DNA from: Burkholderia stagnalis
Lineage (GTDB): Bacteria; Pseudomonadota; Gammaproteobacteria; Burkholderiales; Burkholderiaceae
DNA: 64,000 nucleotides
Direction: 5' to 3'
Assembly (NCBI RefSeq): GCF_902830275.1
Contig: NZ_CADESW010000019.1
Span: forward strand, 1 to 64,000
Shown piece by piece: positions 37,704 through 50,774 of the stretch. The translations under genes were made by a program, and so were the position numbers. Under the pieces are notes generated by a model that saw nothing but the letters and a program-made list of their open reading frames with translations, searched no databases and was not told where the DNA came from. The stretch's first letter is position 1. Each line of letters opens with the position of its first letter.

Positions 37704-38902
37704 GTGTACGACAGGCCCATCGCGTCGCGCACGTCGCGCATCGTCTCGGTCGCGTACTTGCGTGCCTTGTCGCAGCCGTCGGCGACGATCGCGCGCAACA
37801 GCGACGGGTCGTCCATGTACTTCTGCGCGCGCTCGAGCATCGGCTGCTGCTCGCGCAGGATCCCTTCGACCACCGGCTGCTTGCAATCGAGGCAGCCGAT
37901 GCCCGCCGAACGGCAGCCCTTCTGCACCCACTCGTGCGTCGCTTCGTCCGTGTAGACCTGGTGCAGCTGCCACACCGGGCACTTGTCCGGATCGCCCGGA
38001 TCGGTGCGGCGCACGCGCGCCGGGTCGGTCGGCATCGTGCGGACCTTCTTCGTGATCGTCTCCGCATCCTCGCGCAGGCCGATCGTATTGCCGTACGACT
38101 TCGACATCTTCTGGCCGTCGAGGCCCGGCATGCGCGACGCTTCCGTCAGCAGCGCCTGCGGCTCGACCAGGATGATCTTGCGCGCGCCTTCGAGATAGCC
38201 GAACAGGCGCTCGCGGTCGCTCATCGACAGGCTCTGCGACTCCTGCAGCATCGCGCGCGCCTGCTCGAGCGCCTCGTCGTCGCCTTCCTGCTGGTACGCG
38301 TTGCGCAGCTCGCGGTACAGCTTCGCGCGCTTGCCGCCCAGCTTCTTCGCGGCTTCGAGCGCCTTCTCCTCGAACCCGGGCTCACGGCCGTACAGGTAGT
38401 TGAAGCGGCGCGCGATCTCGCGCGTCATCTCGACGTGCGGCACCTGATCCTCGCCGACCGGCACGAGCGAGCCGCGGTACAGCAGGATGTCCGCCGCCAT
38501 CAGCACCGGATAGCCGAGGAAGCCGTAGGTCGACAGGTCCTTGTCCTTCAGCTTCTCGATCTGCTCCTTGTAGGTCGGCACGCGCTCGAGCCAGCCGAGC
38601 GGCGTGCTCATGCCGAGCAGCAGCGCGAGTTCCGCATGCTCGGGCACCTTGCTCTGGATGAACAGCGTCGCCTGCGCCGGATCGATGCCCGAGGCGAGCC
38701 AGTCGATCAGCACGTCCCACACGTTCTTCTCGATGACCTCGGGCGTCTCGTAGTGCGTCGTGAGCGCATGCCAGTCGACGACGCAGAAGAAGCACGGGTA
38801 CTCGGACTGCAGCTTCACCCAGTTTTTCAGCACGCCGTGGTAGTGGCCGAGGTGCAGGGATCCGGTGGGCCGCATGCCGGAGAAAATACGATCTGGGAAC
38901 AT
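37700..38902 (-). CDS. trpS: Tryptophanyl-tRNA synthetase
   Basis: 400 residues, class I synthetase for tRNA-Trp. The HIGH-type motif is in GSLHLGHYHG, and KMSKS is in GQKMSKSYGN. It is longer than the 334-residue E. coli form. The extra residues include an insertion around PGDPDKCPVWQLHQVY with a Cys cluster (CRSAGIGCLDCKQ) in the anticodon region that may bind metal. The ATG at 38902 begins MFPDRIFSGMRPTG. It lies 8 bp downstream of the site-2 protease gene. Confidence 0.95.
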   Translation of the reverse strand: MFPDRIFSGMRPTGSLHLGHYHGVLKNWVKLQSEYPCFFCVVDWHALTTHYETPEVIEKNVWDVLIDWLASGIDPAQATLFIQSKVPEHAELALLLGMSTPLGWLERVPTYKEQIEKLKDKDLSTYGFLGYPVLMAADILLYRGSLVPVGEDQVPHVEMTREIARRFNYLYGREPGFEEKALEAAKKLGGKRAKLYRELRNAYQQEGDDEALEQARAMLQESQSLSMSDRERLFGYLEGARKIILVEPQALLTEASRMPGLDGQKMSKSYGNTIGLREDAETITKKVRTMPTDPARVRRTDPGDPDKCPVWQLHQVYTDEATHEWVQKGCRSAGIGCLDCKQPVVEGILREQQPMLERAQKYMDDPSLLRAIVADGCDKARKYATETMRDVRDAMGLSYT

Positions 38903-38910
38903 GGTTGTCG

Positions 38911-39573
38911 TTAGAAAAGCGAGGCGAAAGGAGTCAGGATGGCGGACACGACGTCGTAGCCCACGTTGACGAGCGGACGCAGCCAGAATTTCGTCAGCAC
39001 GCCCGTCGTGACCAGCAAGAGGACGATGATGAAGCCGTACGGCTCGATGCGCGACAGCGCGATCGATTGCTTCGGCGGCAGCAGCGCCGCCAGGATGCGG
39101 CCGCCATCGAGCGGCGGCAACGGGAACAGGTTCAGCACGCCGAGCACGAGGTTCACGCTGACGCCGGCGAGCGCCATGCGCGTGAAGAACGGCTCGTCCA
39201 CGCTCGCGGCGGCGAGCACGACGCTCAGCACGCCCCACAGCAGCGCCTGCACGAAGTTGCAGCCGGGGCCCGCGAGCGACACCCACAGGCTGCCCCAGCG
39301 CGGGTTGCGCAGGTTGCTGAACGCGACCGGCACCGGCTTCGCATAGCCGAACAGGAATGCGCCGCCGGTCAGGAAATACATCGCGAGCGGAATCGCGATC
39401 GTGCCGATCGGATCGATGTGGCGCATCGGGTTGAACGACACGCGCCCCATCATGTAGGCGGTGTTGTCGCCAAGCAGGCGGGCGGCGTAGCCGTGCGCGG
39501 CCTCGTGCAGCGTGATCGCGAAGATCACCGGCAGCGCGTAGACGGCGATGGTCTGTATCAGGGAAGCGTCCAT
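38911..39573 (-). CDS. Site-2 protease family (M50) membrane metallopeptidase
   Basis: 220 residues, mostly hydrophobic, with about five to six membrane segments. The zinc motif HEXXH is in ITLHEAAHGYAA near residue 25. The second motif, LFPLPPLDGGRIL at about 150, supplies the third ligand. It lacks PDZ or CBS domains, as in the short M50 branch. Members cut membrane proteins; the substrate here is unknown. Just upstream of trpS on the same strand, likely in one transcript with the downstream genes. Confidence 0.87.
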   Translation of the reverse strand: MDASLIQTIAVYALPVIFAITLHEAAHGYAARLLGDNTAYMMGRVSFNPMRHIDPIGTIAIPLAMYFLTGGAFLFGYAKPVPVAFSNLRNPRWGSLWVSLAGPGCNFVQALLWGVLSVVLAAASVDEPFFTRMALAGVSVNLVLGVLNLFPLPPLDGGRILAALLPPKQSIALSRIEPYGFIIVLLLVTTGVLTKFWLRPLVNVGYDVVSAILTPFASLF

Positions 39574-39623
39574 ATCGCGTTATTGTAACAAGCGCAATCG
39601 TGCGGAAACGGATTGGCGCGGGC

Positions 39624-40253
39624 TCACGCCGACAGGCCGAACGGCTCGAGCGGCCCGCGCCCGGCGCGCACGAGCTGCGGCTCCGCGTCCGTCAGGTCGA
39701 TCACCGTCGACGGTTCGCGCGGGCAGGCGCCGCCGTCGATCACGAGATCGACCTGTTTCTCGAGCCGCTCGCGGATCTCGTCCGGATCGTTGAGCGGGTC
39801 CGTATCGGGCGGCAGGATCAGCGTCGTGCCGAGCAGCGGCTGGCCGAGCGACTCGAGCAACGCGAGCGTGATCGCGTGCTCCGGCACCCGCAGCCCGATC
39901 GTCTTGCGCGACGGATGCGACAGCCGCCGCGGCACCTCCTTCGTGGCCTGCAGGATGAACACGTACGGGCCGGGCGTCACCGACTTGATCAGCCGGTACT
40001 GCCGGTTGTCCACCATCGCGAAGTTCGCGAGTTCGGACAGGTCGCGCACCAGCAGCGACAGGTGCTGCTTGTCGTCGAGGCCGCGGATGCGGCGCACCCG
40101 CTCGACCGCGTCCTTGTCGTCGAGATGGCATGCGAGCGCGTAGCTCGAATCGGTCGGCATCGCGACCACCCCGCCCTTGTTGACGATTTCCACCGCCTGC
40201 TTGATCAGGCGCGGCTGCGGATTATCCGGATGAATCCTGAAGAACTGGGACAT
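39624..40253 (-). CDS. Sua5/YciO/TsaC-family threonylcarbamoyl-AMP synthase-like protein
   Basis: 209 residues, single YrdC domain. Conserved segments are LIKQAVEIVNKGGVVAMPTDSSYAL and KQHLSLLVRDLSELANFA, followed by GPYVFILQATKEVPRRL. It matches the YciO subgroup more than the essential TsaC/Sua5 enzyme because its N-terminus starts MSQFFRIHPDNPQPR. Family members use threonine, bicarbonate and ATP for the t6A pathway; activity of the YciO subgroup is less certain. It is followed upstream by a PHP phosphatase gene, the same pairing as yciO with yciV/rnm. Confidence 0.87.
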   Translation of the reverse strand: MSQFFRIHPDNPQPRLIKQAVEIVNKGGVVAMPTDSSYALACHLDDKDAVERVRRIRGLDDKQHLSLLVRDLSELANFAMVDNRQYRLIKSVTPGPYVFILQATKEVPRRLSHPSRKTIGLRVPEHAITLALLESLGQPLLGTTLILPPDTDPLNDPDEIRERLEKQVDLVIDGGACPREPSTVIDLTDAEPQLVRAGRGPLEPFGLSA

Positions 40254-40326
40254 TGGGGGAAGGTGAAGAGGGAATGATCGGGTGCGCGCCGCGCCTGCGG
40301 CACGCACGGCCAGCGGCCGCGGCGGG

Positions 40327-41157
40327 TCAGAGCCAGCGTTCCCAGACCGGTTTCAGGTCGGACGGCAGCGGCGGCAGGCTGCCCAGCTCGATGCGGCCCT
40401 CGCCCGGCGCGTGGAAATCCGAGCCGCACGACGCCTCGAAGCCGAAACGGCGCGCGACGTCCGCATATTCGCGGTACTGGTCAGGCGTATGGCTGCCGGT
40501 CACGACCTCGATCGCGCGCCCGCCGAGATCGATGAACTCGCCGAAGAACGCGTCGAATTCGACCGGCGTGTAGCGGTAGCGGCCCGGATGCGCGACCACG
40601 GCTTCGCCGCCGGCGCCGCGAATCCATTGCACGGCGTCGGACAGCGTCGCCCAGCGGTGCGGCACGAAACCGGGCTTGCCGTCGCCGAGCAGGCGGTCGA
40701 ACACGTCGGCCGTCGAGGCGGCATGGCCGCTCTCGACGAGAAAGCGTGCGAAATGCGTGCGCGAGATCAGGTCGGGATTCGACACGTATTTCAGCGCGCC
40801 GTCGTATGCACCGGGAATGCCGAGTGTCTCGAGCTGCGCGGCGATCGCCCGCGCGCGGGCTGCCCGGCCGTGGCGCGTGCGGTACAGGCCGTCGACGAGC
40901 GCCGGGTTCGTGGGGTCGATGTTCAGGCCGACGATGTGCACCGTGCGCGATGCCCAGGTCACCGAGATTTCGACGCCGCTCAGGTAGCGCATGCCGAGCG
41001 CCTCGGCCTCGCTGCGCGCCGCCGCCTGGCCGCCGACCTCGTCGTGATCGGTGAGCGCCCAAAGCGTCACGCCGCCGGCGTGGGCGCGGCGCGCGACATC
41101 AACGGGCGACAGCAGGCCGTCGGAGACATTCGAATGACAGTGGAGATCGGCGTTCAT
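40327..41157 (-). CDS. PHP-domain phosphoesterase, RNase AM / 3',5'-nucleoside bisphosphate phosphatase-like
   Basis: 276 residues. Starts with NADLHCHSNVSDGLL, the first PHP metal motif. Others are ALTDHDEVGG, SGVEISVTW, VVAHPGRYR and CGSDFHAPG. These are the motifs of the YciV (Rnm/TrpH) group, which acts on 3',5'-bisphosphates and short RNA 5' ends. The neighbour downstream is the YciO-like gene, the usual partner. Length normal. The ATG at 41157 begins the conserved N-terminus. Confidence 0.9.
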   Translation of the reverse strand: MNADLHCHSNVSDGLLSPVDVARRAHAGGVTLWALTDHDEVGGQAAARSEAEALGMRYLSGVEISVTWASRTVHIVGLNIDPTNPALVDGLYRTRHGRAARARAIAAQLETLGIPGAYDGALKYVSNPDLISRTHFARFLVESGHAASTADVFDRLLGDGKPGFVPHRWATLSDAVQWIRGAGGEAVVAHPGRYRYTPVEFDAFFGEFIDLGGRAIEVVTGSHTPDQYREYADVARRFGFEASCGSDFHAPGEGRIELGSLPPLPSDLKPVWERWL

Positions 41158-41231
41158 TTTTGGCAAGGGAAATCACGCTTCATTCTACTGCAATGCGGCA
41201 TTCCGCCGCCGCTCCCCTGCCGCCGCGCCGG

Positions 41232-42122
41232 TTACGCGCAGAACGCCTCGATCAGCGCGGCGATCTGCTCGGGCTGGTCGTGGTGGACCATGTGGCCGGC
41301 ATCCTCGACGAGCTTTTCGCGCCAGTCCGGGAACGCAGAGAAGCGCGCCTTGAATTCCGCCAGCGGGATGTCGCCGGCCAGATGCGCGAGCGTCGGCGAA
41401 TTGACCGCCTCGACATGCAGCACCTTCGCGCGCACCTGCGCCCAGGTCGCCATCACTTCGTCGAGACGGTACAGCAGCGGGCCCATCATCTTGTGCGCGG
41501 GATCGGCCAGCAGATGGAAGCGCCCGTCGTCGCCCCGCTTCGACCAATGCCCGGCCAGGAACGCGGCGCGGCGCGGATCGAGCCGTGGATTGGTCTTGAC
41601 CAGGCGGGCCGCGACGTCGTCGAGCGACGCATAGGATTTCAGGGCGGGCGGCTCGCGCAGCGCGTCGAGCCAGCCGCGCAAGCGGCGCGGCGACTGCTCG
41701 GCGCGGGCCGGCGCCAGGCCGAAGCCTTCCAGGTCGACGACACGCCGCACGCGCTCCGGCCGTGCGCCCGCATACAGGCACACGACGTTCGCGCCCATGC
41801 TGTGCCCGACCAGATTGACCTCGCCGGCCGGCGCATAGTGGTCGACCAGTGCGTCGAGGTCGCCGAGGTATTCATGGAACCAGTAATGGCCGCCGCCCTG
41901 CTGTGCAACCGGCCAGTCGGACAGCCCGAAGCCGCGCGCGTCCGGCGCGATCACCTGCCAGTCGCCCGCGAGCGCGTCGACGACGAACTGGAACGACGCC
42001 GCGACGTCCATCCAGCCGTGCAACATGAACAGCGTCGGCGCATCCGGCCGGCCCCAGCGCCGGACGTGCAGCCTGACGCCTCGCACCGTAACGAAATCGG
42101 AAACAGAACTCGTGGCATTCAT
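41232..42122 (-). CDS. Alpha/beta-fold hydrolase
   Basis: 296 residues. The nucleophile elbow is LVGHSMGANVV, with the oxyanion region LFMLHGWMD and a final His in DAGHMVHHDQPEQIA, giving a complete Ser-Asp/Glu-His triad. Substrate unknown; esterase, epoxide hydrolase and C-C hydrolase branches share this plan. The ATG at 42122 is the best start; the open frame extends to a TTG four codons earlier. It is one of two unrelated hydrolases in the window (the other is at 49.9 kb). Confidence 0.8.
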   Translation of the reverse strand: MNATSSVSDFVTVRGVRLHVRRWGRPDAPTLFMLHGWMDVAASFQFVVDALAGDWQVIAPDARGFGLSDWPVAQQGGGHYWFHEYLGDLDALVDHYAPAGEVNLVGHSMGANVVCLYAGARPERVRRVVDLEGFGLAPARAEQSPRRLRGWLDALREPPALKSYASLDDVAARLVKTNPRLDPRRAAFLAGHWSKRGDDGRFHLLADPAHKMMGPLLYRLDEVMATWAQVRAKVLHVEAVNSPTLAHLAGDIPLAEFKARFSAFPDWREKLVEDAGHMVHHDQPEQIAALIEAFCA

Positions 42123-42252
42123 CGCAGCCGCCAAAAAAAGAATGATCGTTCGATTATAGCGGCGTCGCCTGCACCGCCGTTACCCCTGCCGACGATCATG
42201 GCGCGTGTCGAGGCACTCCTCTATGCCGGCCCGATCAGCCGATTTCCGGGCC

Positions 42253-43101
42253 TCATGCCGCGCCCGCCCGGTCCTGGGCGGCAAGTTCTTCCAATTCGGC
42301 CGCGTCGAATCCCGCGCTGCGGCGCGCGTCGAAATTGAACGGCCCGCGCAGCCGCGGCGCGTGGTATTGCTCGGCGAGCTGCCGGTAGGTCGGCACCGGA
42401 TCGCGACCGGCCTCGTCGCACAGATGGCGAAACCAGCGGTTGCCGATCGCGACGTGGCCGATTTCGTCGCGCAGGATCACGTCGAGGATCGCCGCCGATG
42501 CATGGTCGCCCGCCTGCGCGAGCCGCGCGCGGATCGGCGGCGATGCGTCGAGCCCACGCGCTTCGAGCGTGCGCGGCACGAGCGCCATGCGCGCGAGCAC
42601 GTCGCCCGCGGTGCGCTCGCACATCTCCCACAGCCCGTTGTGCGCGGGAAAATCGCCGTATGCGTGACCGAACTCGGCGAGCCGGCCGGCGAGCAGCGAA
42701 AAGTGATACGCCTCCTCGGCCGCGACCTTCAGCCAGTCCGCGTAAAACGCGTCCGGCTGGCCGGCAAAGCGCCACACCGCGTCGAGGGCCAGATTGATCG
42801 CATTGAATTCGATATGCGCGAGCGCGTGCAGCAGCACCGCCCGCCCTTCCGGCGAGCGCATGCTGCGCCGCTCGAGCTGGCGCGGCTCGACCAGCACGGG
42901 CCGCGCCGGTCGCCCCGGCAGCCCGGCGGGCTCGGGCAGCACGAGCGACGGATCGATCGCCGCCTGCCCGGCCAGCAACGCGTCGTGGAGCGCGCGCACC
43001 CGGACGGCTTTTTCCGCCGGCTCGGGCACGGCGAGTGCGGCAAGCGCTGCGCGGCGCACGCAGGCCGGCGCGTCGGAGAACGAGGAAAACTCCATGCTCA
43101 T
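42253..43101 (-). CDS. Ferritin-like DUF455 protein
   Basis: 282 residues, helical. Metal ligands of a di-iron ferritin-like fold are visible in [29 protein letters not shown] and [15 protein letters not shown] (repeated E and ExxH patterns). These domains often oxidise substrates or metals; the reaction of DUF455 is not known. It diverges from the gamma carbonic anhydrase gene with about 140 bp between. The start is uncertain: ATG at 43101 or at 43095, neither with a strong ribosome site. Confidence 0.8.
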   Translation of the reverse strand: MSMEFSSFSDAPACVRRAALAALAVPEPAEKAVRVRALHDALLAGQAAIDPSLVLPEPAGLPGRPARPVLVEPRQLERRSMRSPEGRAVLLHALAHIEFNAINLALDAVWRFAGQPDAFYADWLKVAAEEAYHFSLLAGRLAEFGHAYGDFPAHNGLWEMCERTAGDVLARMALVPRTLEARGLDASPPIRARLAQAGDHASAAILDVILRDEIGHVAIGNRWFRHLCDEAGRDPVPTYRQLAEQYHAPRLRGPFNFDARRSAGFDAAELEELAAQDRAGAA

Positions 43102-43240
43102 AAACGGGGACACCGTGAAAAGCGCGGCGAGAGCCGCCGGACACAACGGTTTACAATACGCAGCTGTGCCGCGGCGACGCACGCCGCGCGAAACGCGCCA
43201 TTTTACCGGCGCGCCCAACGAACGAGACCAAGGAGACTCC

Positions 43241-43765
43241 GTGACGATCTACAAGCTGGGCGACACCGCCCCGACGATCCACGAAAGCGTGTTCGTCGCC
43301 GATACGGCGGCCATCATCGGCAAAGTCGTGCTCGAGGAAAATTCGAGCGTATGGTTCGGCGCGACGCTGCGCGGCGACAACGAGCCGATCACGGTCGGCG
43401 CGGGCAGCAACGTGCAGGAAGGCGCGGTGTTGCACACCGACCCCGGCTATCCGCTGACGATTGCCGGGAACGTGACGATCGGGCACCAGGCGATGCTGCA
43501 CGGCTGCACGGTCGGCGAAAACTCGCTGATCGGAATTCAGGCGGTGATCTTGAATGGCGCGGTCATCGGCCGCAACTGTCTGGTCGGCGCCGGCTCGATC
43601 GTGACGGAGGGCAAGACGTTTCCGGACAATTCGCTGATACTCGGCGCCCCGGCGAAGGTGGTGCGCGAACTGTCGGCCGAGGACATCGCGCGCCTGCGCG
43701 CAAATGCGAAAACGTACGTCGACCGGCGTGCGCATTTCAAGGAGCAACTCGTGCGGATCGGCTGA
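43241..43765 (+). CDS. Gamma-class carbonic anhydrase-like protein (hexapeptide repeat)
   Basis: 174 residues from a GTG that follows AAGGAG by 5 nt. A left-handed beta helix of hexapeptide repeats runs from [13 protein letters not shown] to [12 protein letters not shown]. Zinc-binding His are in GAVLHTDPG and [10 protein letters not shown], spaced as in gamma carbonic anhydrases. The C-terminal helix is amphipathic. Proteins of this YrdA/PaaY group may hydrate CO2 or act on thioesters; activity is not proven. It is 26 bp upstream of hslO on the same strand. Confidence 0.87.
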   Translation: MTIYKLGDTAPTIHESVFVADTAAIIGKVVLEENSSVWFGATLRGDNEPITVGAGSNVQEGAVLHTDPGYPLTIAGNVTIGHQAMLHGCTVGENSLIGIQAVILNGAVIGRNCLVGAGSIVTEGKTFPDNSLILGAPAKVVRELSAEDIARLRANAKTYVDRRAHFKEQLVRIG

Positions 43766-43791
43766 CACCGCGCGATTTTCAAGGAAGAAGA

Positions 43792-44742
43792 GTGAGCGAC
43801 CAGTTACAGAAATTCATGTTCAATGCGGCGCCCGTGCGCGGTGAAATCGTTTCGCTGCGCAACACGTGGCAGGAAGTGCTGACCCGCCGCGACTACCCCG
43901 CGCCCGTGCGCACGGTGCTCGGCGAGATGATGGCCGCCTGCGCGCTGCTGTCGGCGAACCTGAAATTTCACGGCACCCTCGTCATGCAGATCTTCGGCGA
44001 CGGGCCGGTGAAGATGCTGGTCGTGCAATGCAGCTCGGATCTGTCGATGCGCGCGACCGCGAAGTTCTCCGGCGACGTCGCGCAGACGATCGGCGACGAC
44101 ACGCGCTTCGCCGATCTCGTCAACGCGAGCGGCCACGGCCGCTGCGTGATCACGCTCGATCCGGCCGACAAGCTGCCGGGCCAGCAGCCGTACCAGGGCA
44201 TCGTGCCGCTCAACGGCGAACACGGCTCGCTGGAATCGATCGCGCAGGTGCTCGAGCAGTACATGCATCACTCGGAACAGCTCGACACGCGCCTGTGGCT
44301 CGCCGCCGATCGCGATCGCGCGGTCGGCATGCTGCTGCAGAAGCTGCCCGGCGACGGCGGCATCGTGCCGCGCACCGCGGAAACCGACGCCGACACGTGG
44401 GAACGCGTGTGCACGCTCGGCGGCACGCTGTCCGCGCAGGAACTGCTCGAAGTGGAGCCGGAAGTCGTGTTCCGCCGGCTGTTCTGGCAGGAAAACGTGC
44501 AGCACTTCGAGCCCGCCGTCACGCGCTTCCAGTGCACGTGCTCGCGCGAAAAGGTGGGCGCGATGCTGCGCATGCTCGGCCAGGACGAAGTCGACGGCGT
44601 GATCGTCGAGCGCGGCCACGTCGAGATTCATTGCGAGTTCTGCAACCAGCGCTACGAGTTCGATCCCGTCGATGTCGCGCAGCTGTTCGCGTCGCCCGAA
44701 CTCGCGAGCGGCGTGACGCCTGCCGCCGGGCAGCGTCACTGA
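43792..44742 (+). CDS. hslO: Redox-regulated chaperone Hsp33
   Basis: 316 residues from GTG at 43792, preceded by AAGGAAGA at 4-8 nt. Hsp33 is inactive with zinc and becomes a holdase under oxidative stress. The four zinc cysteines are present: FQCTCSREKV and IHCEFCNQRY near the C-terminus. The N-terminal domain begins with SDQLQKFMFNAAPVRGEIVSL and contains GDGPVKMLVVQCSSDLSMRATAK. Length slightly above the E. coli protein. Confidence 0.94.
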   Translation: MSDQLQKFMFNAAPVRGEIVSLRNTWQEVLTRRDYPAPVRTVLGEMMAACALLSANLKFHGTLVMQIFGDGPVKMLVVQCSSDLSMRATAKFSGDVAQTIGDDTRFADLVNASGHGRCVITLDPADKLPGQQPYQGIVPLNGEHGSLESIAQVLEQYMHHSEQLDTRLWLAADRDRAVGMLLQKLPGDGGIVPRTAETDADTWERVCTLGGTLSAQELLEVEPEVVFRRLFWQENVQHFEPAVTRFQCTCSREKVGAMLRMLGQDEVDGVIVERGHVEIHCEFCNQRYEFDPVDVAQLFASPELASGVTPAAGQRH

Positions 44743-44747
44743 GCCGC

Positions 44748-44777
44748 GCGCCCGCGCACCGGCCGGTGCGCGGGCGC
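44748..44777. repeat. 30-bp perfect palindrome after hslO
   Basis: A loopless inverted repeat whose 15-bp half is GCGCCCGCGCACCGG. It starts 6 bp after the hslO stop. There is no T-run, so it may be a factor-assisted terminator, an mRNA-stability hairpin or a protein-binding site. Confidence 0.7.
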
Positions 44778-44862
44778 ATAATGACGCACGCGTATCGAGC
44801 GCGCCGCCTCGCGGCCCGAAGCGTCGGGCCGCCCCGAACCCGGCGCGCCGCTGGAGAAGGTC

Positions 44863-45210
44863 ATGAATCGCCTGTTTCGCCCCCTCTTGTCGACGAGCGC
44901 CGCAGCCGGCCTGCTCGTCCTCGCCGGCTGTGCGGTGCAGCCGCCCTCCACGATCCTGAGCCGCCTGCCGGAGCAACGCGCGGCCGGCCAGCCGCCGACG
45001 CTGACACCCGCCGAACGCAAGCGCTACGACGAGATCGACAGGCAGGCGCTGCGCGAACAGAACGATGCGATGGCGGCGGAAGCCGCGATACGCGCATGGT
45101 CGTACTACACGCCGCCGCCCGTCACGTTCTACGGCAGCTACTACGGCGGCGGCTGGGGGCGCGGCTGGGGCACCGGCGTCAGCTATGGCTATCCGGGCTG
45201 GTGGTGGTAG
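44863..45210 (+). CDS. Small lipoprotein, unknown function
   Basis: 115 residues. The signal ends in lipobox VLAGC (Cys23). Residues 45-75 are helical and polar; the last 35 are Tyr/Gly/Trp-rich (SYYGGGWGRGWGTG) and end in GWWW. GGAGAAGG precedes the ATG by 2-6 nt. It probably sits in the outer membrane. Nothing in its neighbours hints at the role. A terminator follows. Confidence 0.75.
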   Translation: MNRLFRPLLSTSAAAGLLVLAGCAVQPPSTILSRLPEQRAAGQPPTLTPAERKRYDEIDRQALREQNDAMAAEAAIRAWSYYTPPPVTFYGSYYGGGWGRGWGTGVSYGYPGWWW

Positions 45211-45247
45211 CCGCCGCATCGGCCCGATTATCGACCGTCAGGAAATA

Positions 45248-45275
45248 AAAAAGCACGGCATTTACCGTGCTTTTT
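45248..45275. terminator. Bidirectional Rho-independent terminator
   Basis: AAAAAGCACGG / CCGTGCTTTTT, 11-bp perfect stem with a 6-nt loop; A-run on one side and T-run on the other. It lies between the convergent lipoprotein gene and ftsB. Confidence 0.9.
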
Positions 45276-45306
45276 CAATGGCATTGCTGAACCTGCTTCA
45301 GCGTCT

Positions 45307-45732
45307 TCAGTGGTGGGCCGGCTTGCCCTTCTCGCCGCCGCGATGCCGCGACGGCTTCGCGATCGACTGCGGATTCGGCACGACACGCACCGGTGCCGCG
45401 GAGACTTCGCCGCGCGTCGACGTGTTGGACAGCGTGTTGGCGACCGGCGCGGGCTGCGCGTTCGGCGATACGAACTGCACGAACACCTCGCCGTCCTTCA
45501 CCATCCCCATCTCGTAGCGCGCGCGCTCCTCGATGGCTGCCGTGCCGCCCTGCAGGTCCTGCACTTCGCCTGCGATCCGCTCGTTGCGCAGCTTCTCGTC
45601 CGCGTTCTTCCGCAACTGGCCGTCCAGCTGCTGACGCAGCTCGTGCACCCGCAACCAGCCCCCATGTCCCCACCATAGGGGGTACTGAATGAGCGCCAGC
45701 AAGGCAATCAGGACGACAGTGACAAGCCGCAT
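45307..45732 (-). CDS. ftsB: Cell division protein FtsB
   Basis: 141 residues. One N-terminal membrane helix (about 3-20, [18 protein letters not shown]), then a periplasmic coiled coil [22 protein letters not shown], then [28 protein letters not shown], the typical FtsB end. FtsB joins FtsL and FtsQ in the divisome. A disordered Pro/Arg/Lys-rich tail of about 45 residues follows, longer than in E. coli. It lies 80 bp downstream of eno, a common gene order. Confidence 0.92.
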   Translation of the reverse strand: MRLVTVVLIALLALIQYPLWWGHGGWLRVHELRQQLDGQLRKNADEKLRNERIAGEVQDLQGGTAAIEERARYEMGMVKDGEVFVQFVSPNAQPAPVANTLSNTSTRGEVSAAPVRVVPNPQSIAKPSRHRGGEKGKPAHH

Positions 45733-45812
45733 GTACGAGACGCAGATATAAGAAGCGCCGCTCCACGCATTACGCAGAGCGGCGTCGAAGCAACTAACGC
45801 GATAGTAGCGTG

Positions 45813-47126
<1,314 letters not shown>

Positions 47127-47202
47127 TCAAACTGCGACGGCGCTCGCGCGAAAGCCGCTTTCGCTACTGACGCGCGAAGCCGCCGCAAGGTTCATTCGGT
47201 CT

Positions 47203-49763
<2,561 letters not shown>

Positions 49764-49857
49764 TCAGCAATTGACGTGATGATCGTACCCTATCCCGATA
49801 TGCCGCACCGCAAGCGTCCGGCGCGCCGTAACCGGCCGGCCTGCCGGGCCGCGCGCG

Positions 49858-50688
49858 TCAGGCGCTCTGCGCGTACGCGACGCTCCCCTCTTCCGCGCGC
49901 AGCATGTTCAGCATCCGCTGCAATGCGCGCGCCGTCTCGAGCGGCCGCTCCATCGGAAACAGGTGGCTGCCCTCGAGCCATTCGATGCGCCCGCGCGTCG
50001 CCCGGCGCGTCGCATCGAGCCCGACCTGGCGCACTTCGCGCGAGCGGGTGCCGGCGAGGAAGCCGAGCGGCACCGGCACGCCGTGCGCCAGCCGCGGGCC
50101 GAGCGTATGCGGCAGCGTCCGGTAGATCAGGTATTCGACCTGGCGGTCGAACGCGAGCGTGCGCTCGCCAGCGACGTCCGCCTGCGGAATGCCGTAGTCG
50201 ATGTAGTCGGCCAGCATCCGCTCGTCCCAGCGCGCGAACGCCGGCTTTTCGCGGAAGTGCCGCCACGCTTCGTCGCGGCTCGCCCAGTGCGTGCGCCGGT
50301 TGCGCGTCGCCGCGGCCGGCGACAGCCGCTCGTCGAGCCCCGCCCACTGGCTGGCGCGCAATGCACCGCTGCGCCAGCCGGCGATGATCGGCGAATCGAG
50401 CATCACCACGCCGCGCACCCATTGCGGCTTCTTCAGCGCGGCCATCAGCGACAGGTAGCCGCCGAGCGAATGGCCGACGAGCCACACCGGCCGCTCGTAG
50501 CGGCCGCCGATGTCGTCGAGCAGCTGCTCGACGAGGTGCGGCCAGTCGCGGGTGACCGGGTAGCGCCGGTCGTGACCGATCCGCTCGATGAAGCGCAGCT
50601 CGTAGTCGTCGGCCAGCTCGGCGAAGATCGTCCGGTACGTCGACGCCGGAAAGCCGTTCGCGTGCGAAAAATGGAGGATGTCCTTCAA
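49858..50688 (-). CDS. Alpha/beta-fold hydrolase
   Basis: 276 residues, starting from a TTG at 50688 preceded by AAAGGAG at about 10 nt. The nucleophile elbow is LVGHSLGGYLSL, with FSHANGFPASTY as the oxyanion region and a final His in WLEGSHLFPMERPL. It resembles the branch often called lysophospholipase- or esterase-like, but the substrate is not known. Downstream of comEC by 86 bp on the same strand. Confidence 0.78.
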   Translation of the reverse strand: MKDILHFSHANGFPASTYRTIFAELADDYELRFIERIGHDRRYPVTRDWPHLVEQLLDDIGGRYERPVWLVGHSLGGYLSLMAALKKPQWVRGVVMLDSPIIAGWRSGALRASQWAGLDERLSPAAATRNRRTHWASRDEAWRHFREKPAFARWDERMLADYIDYGIPQADVAGERTLAFDRQVEYLIYRTLPHTLGPRLAHGVPVPLGFLAGTRSREVRQVGLDATRRATRGRIEWLEGSHLFPMERPLETARALQRMLNMLRAEEGSVAYAQSA

Positions 50689-50774
50689 GCGCCCGTGTCT
50701 CCTTTATCGGCCGGCGCCAGCGCCGCAGCGCGGGCTCCGGGCCCTTCCGTATGGCTATCGTCCCGCGGCGCGCG

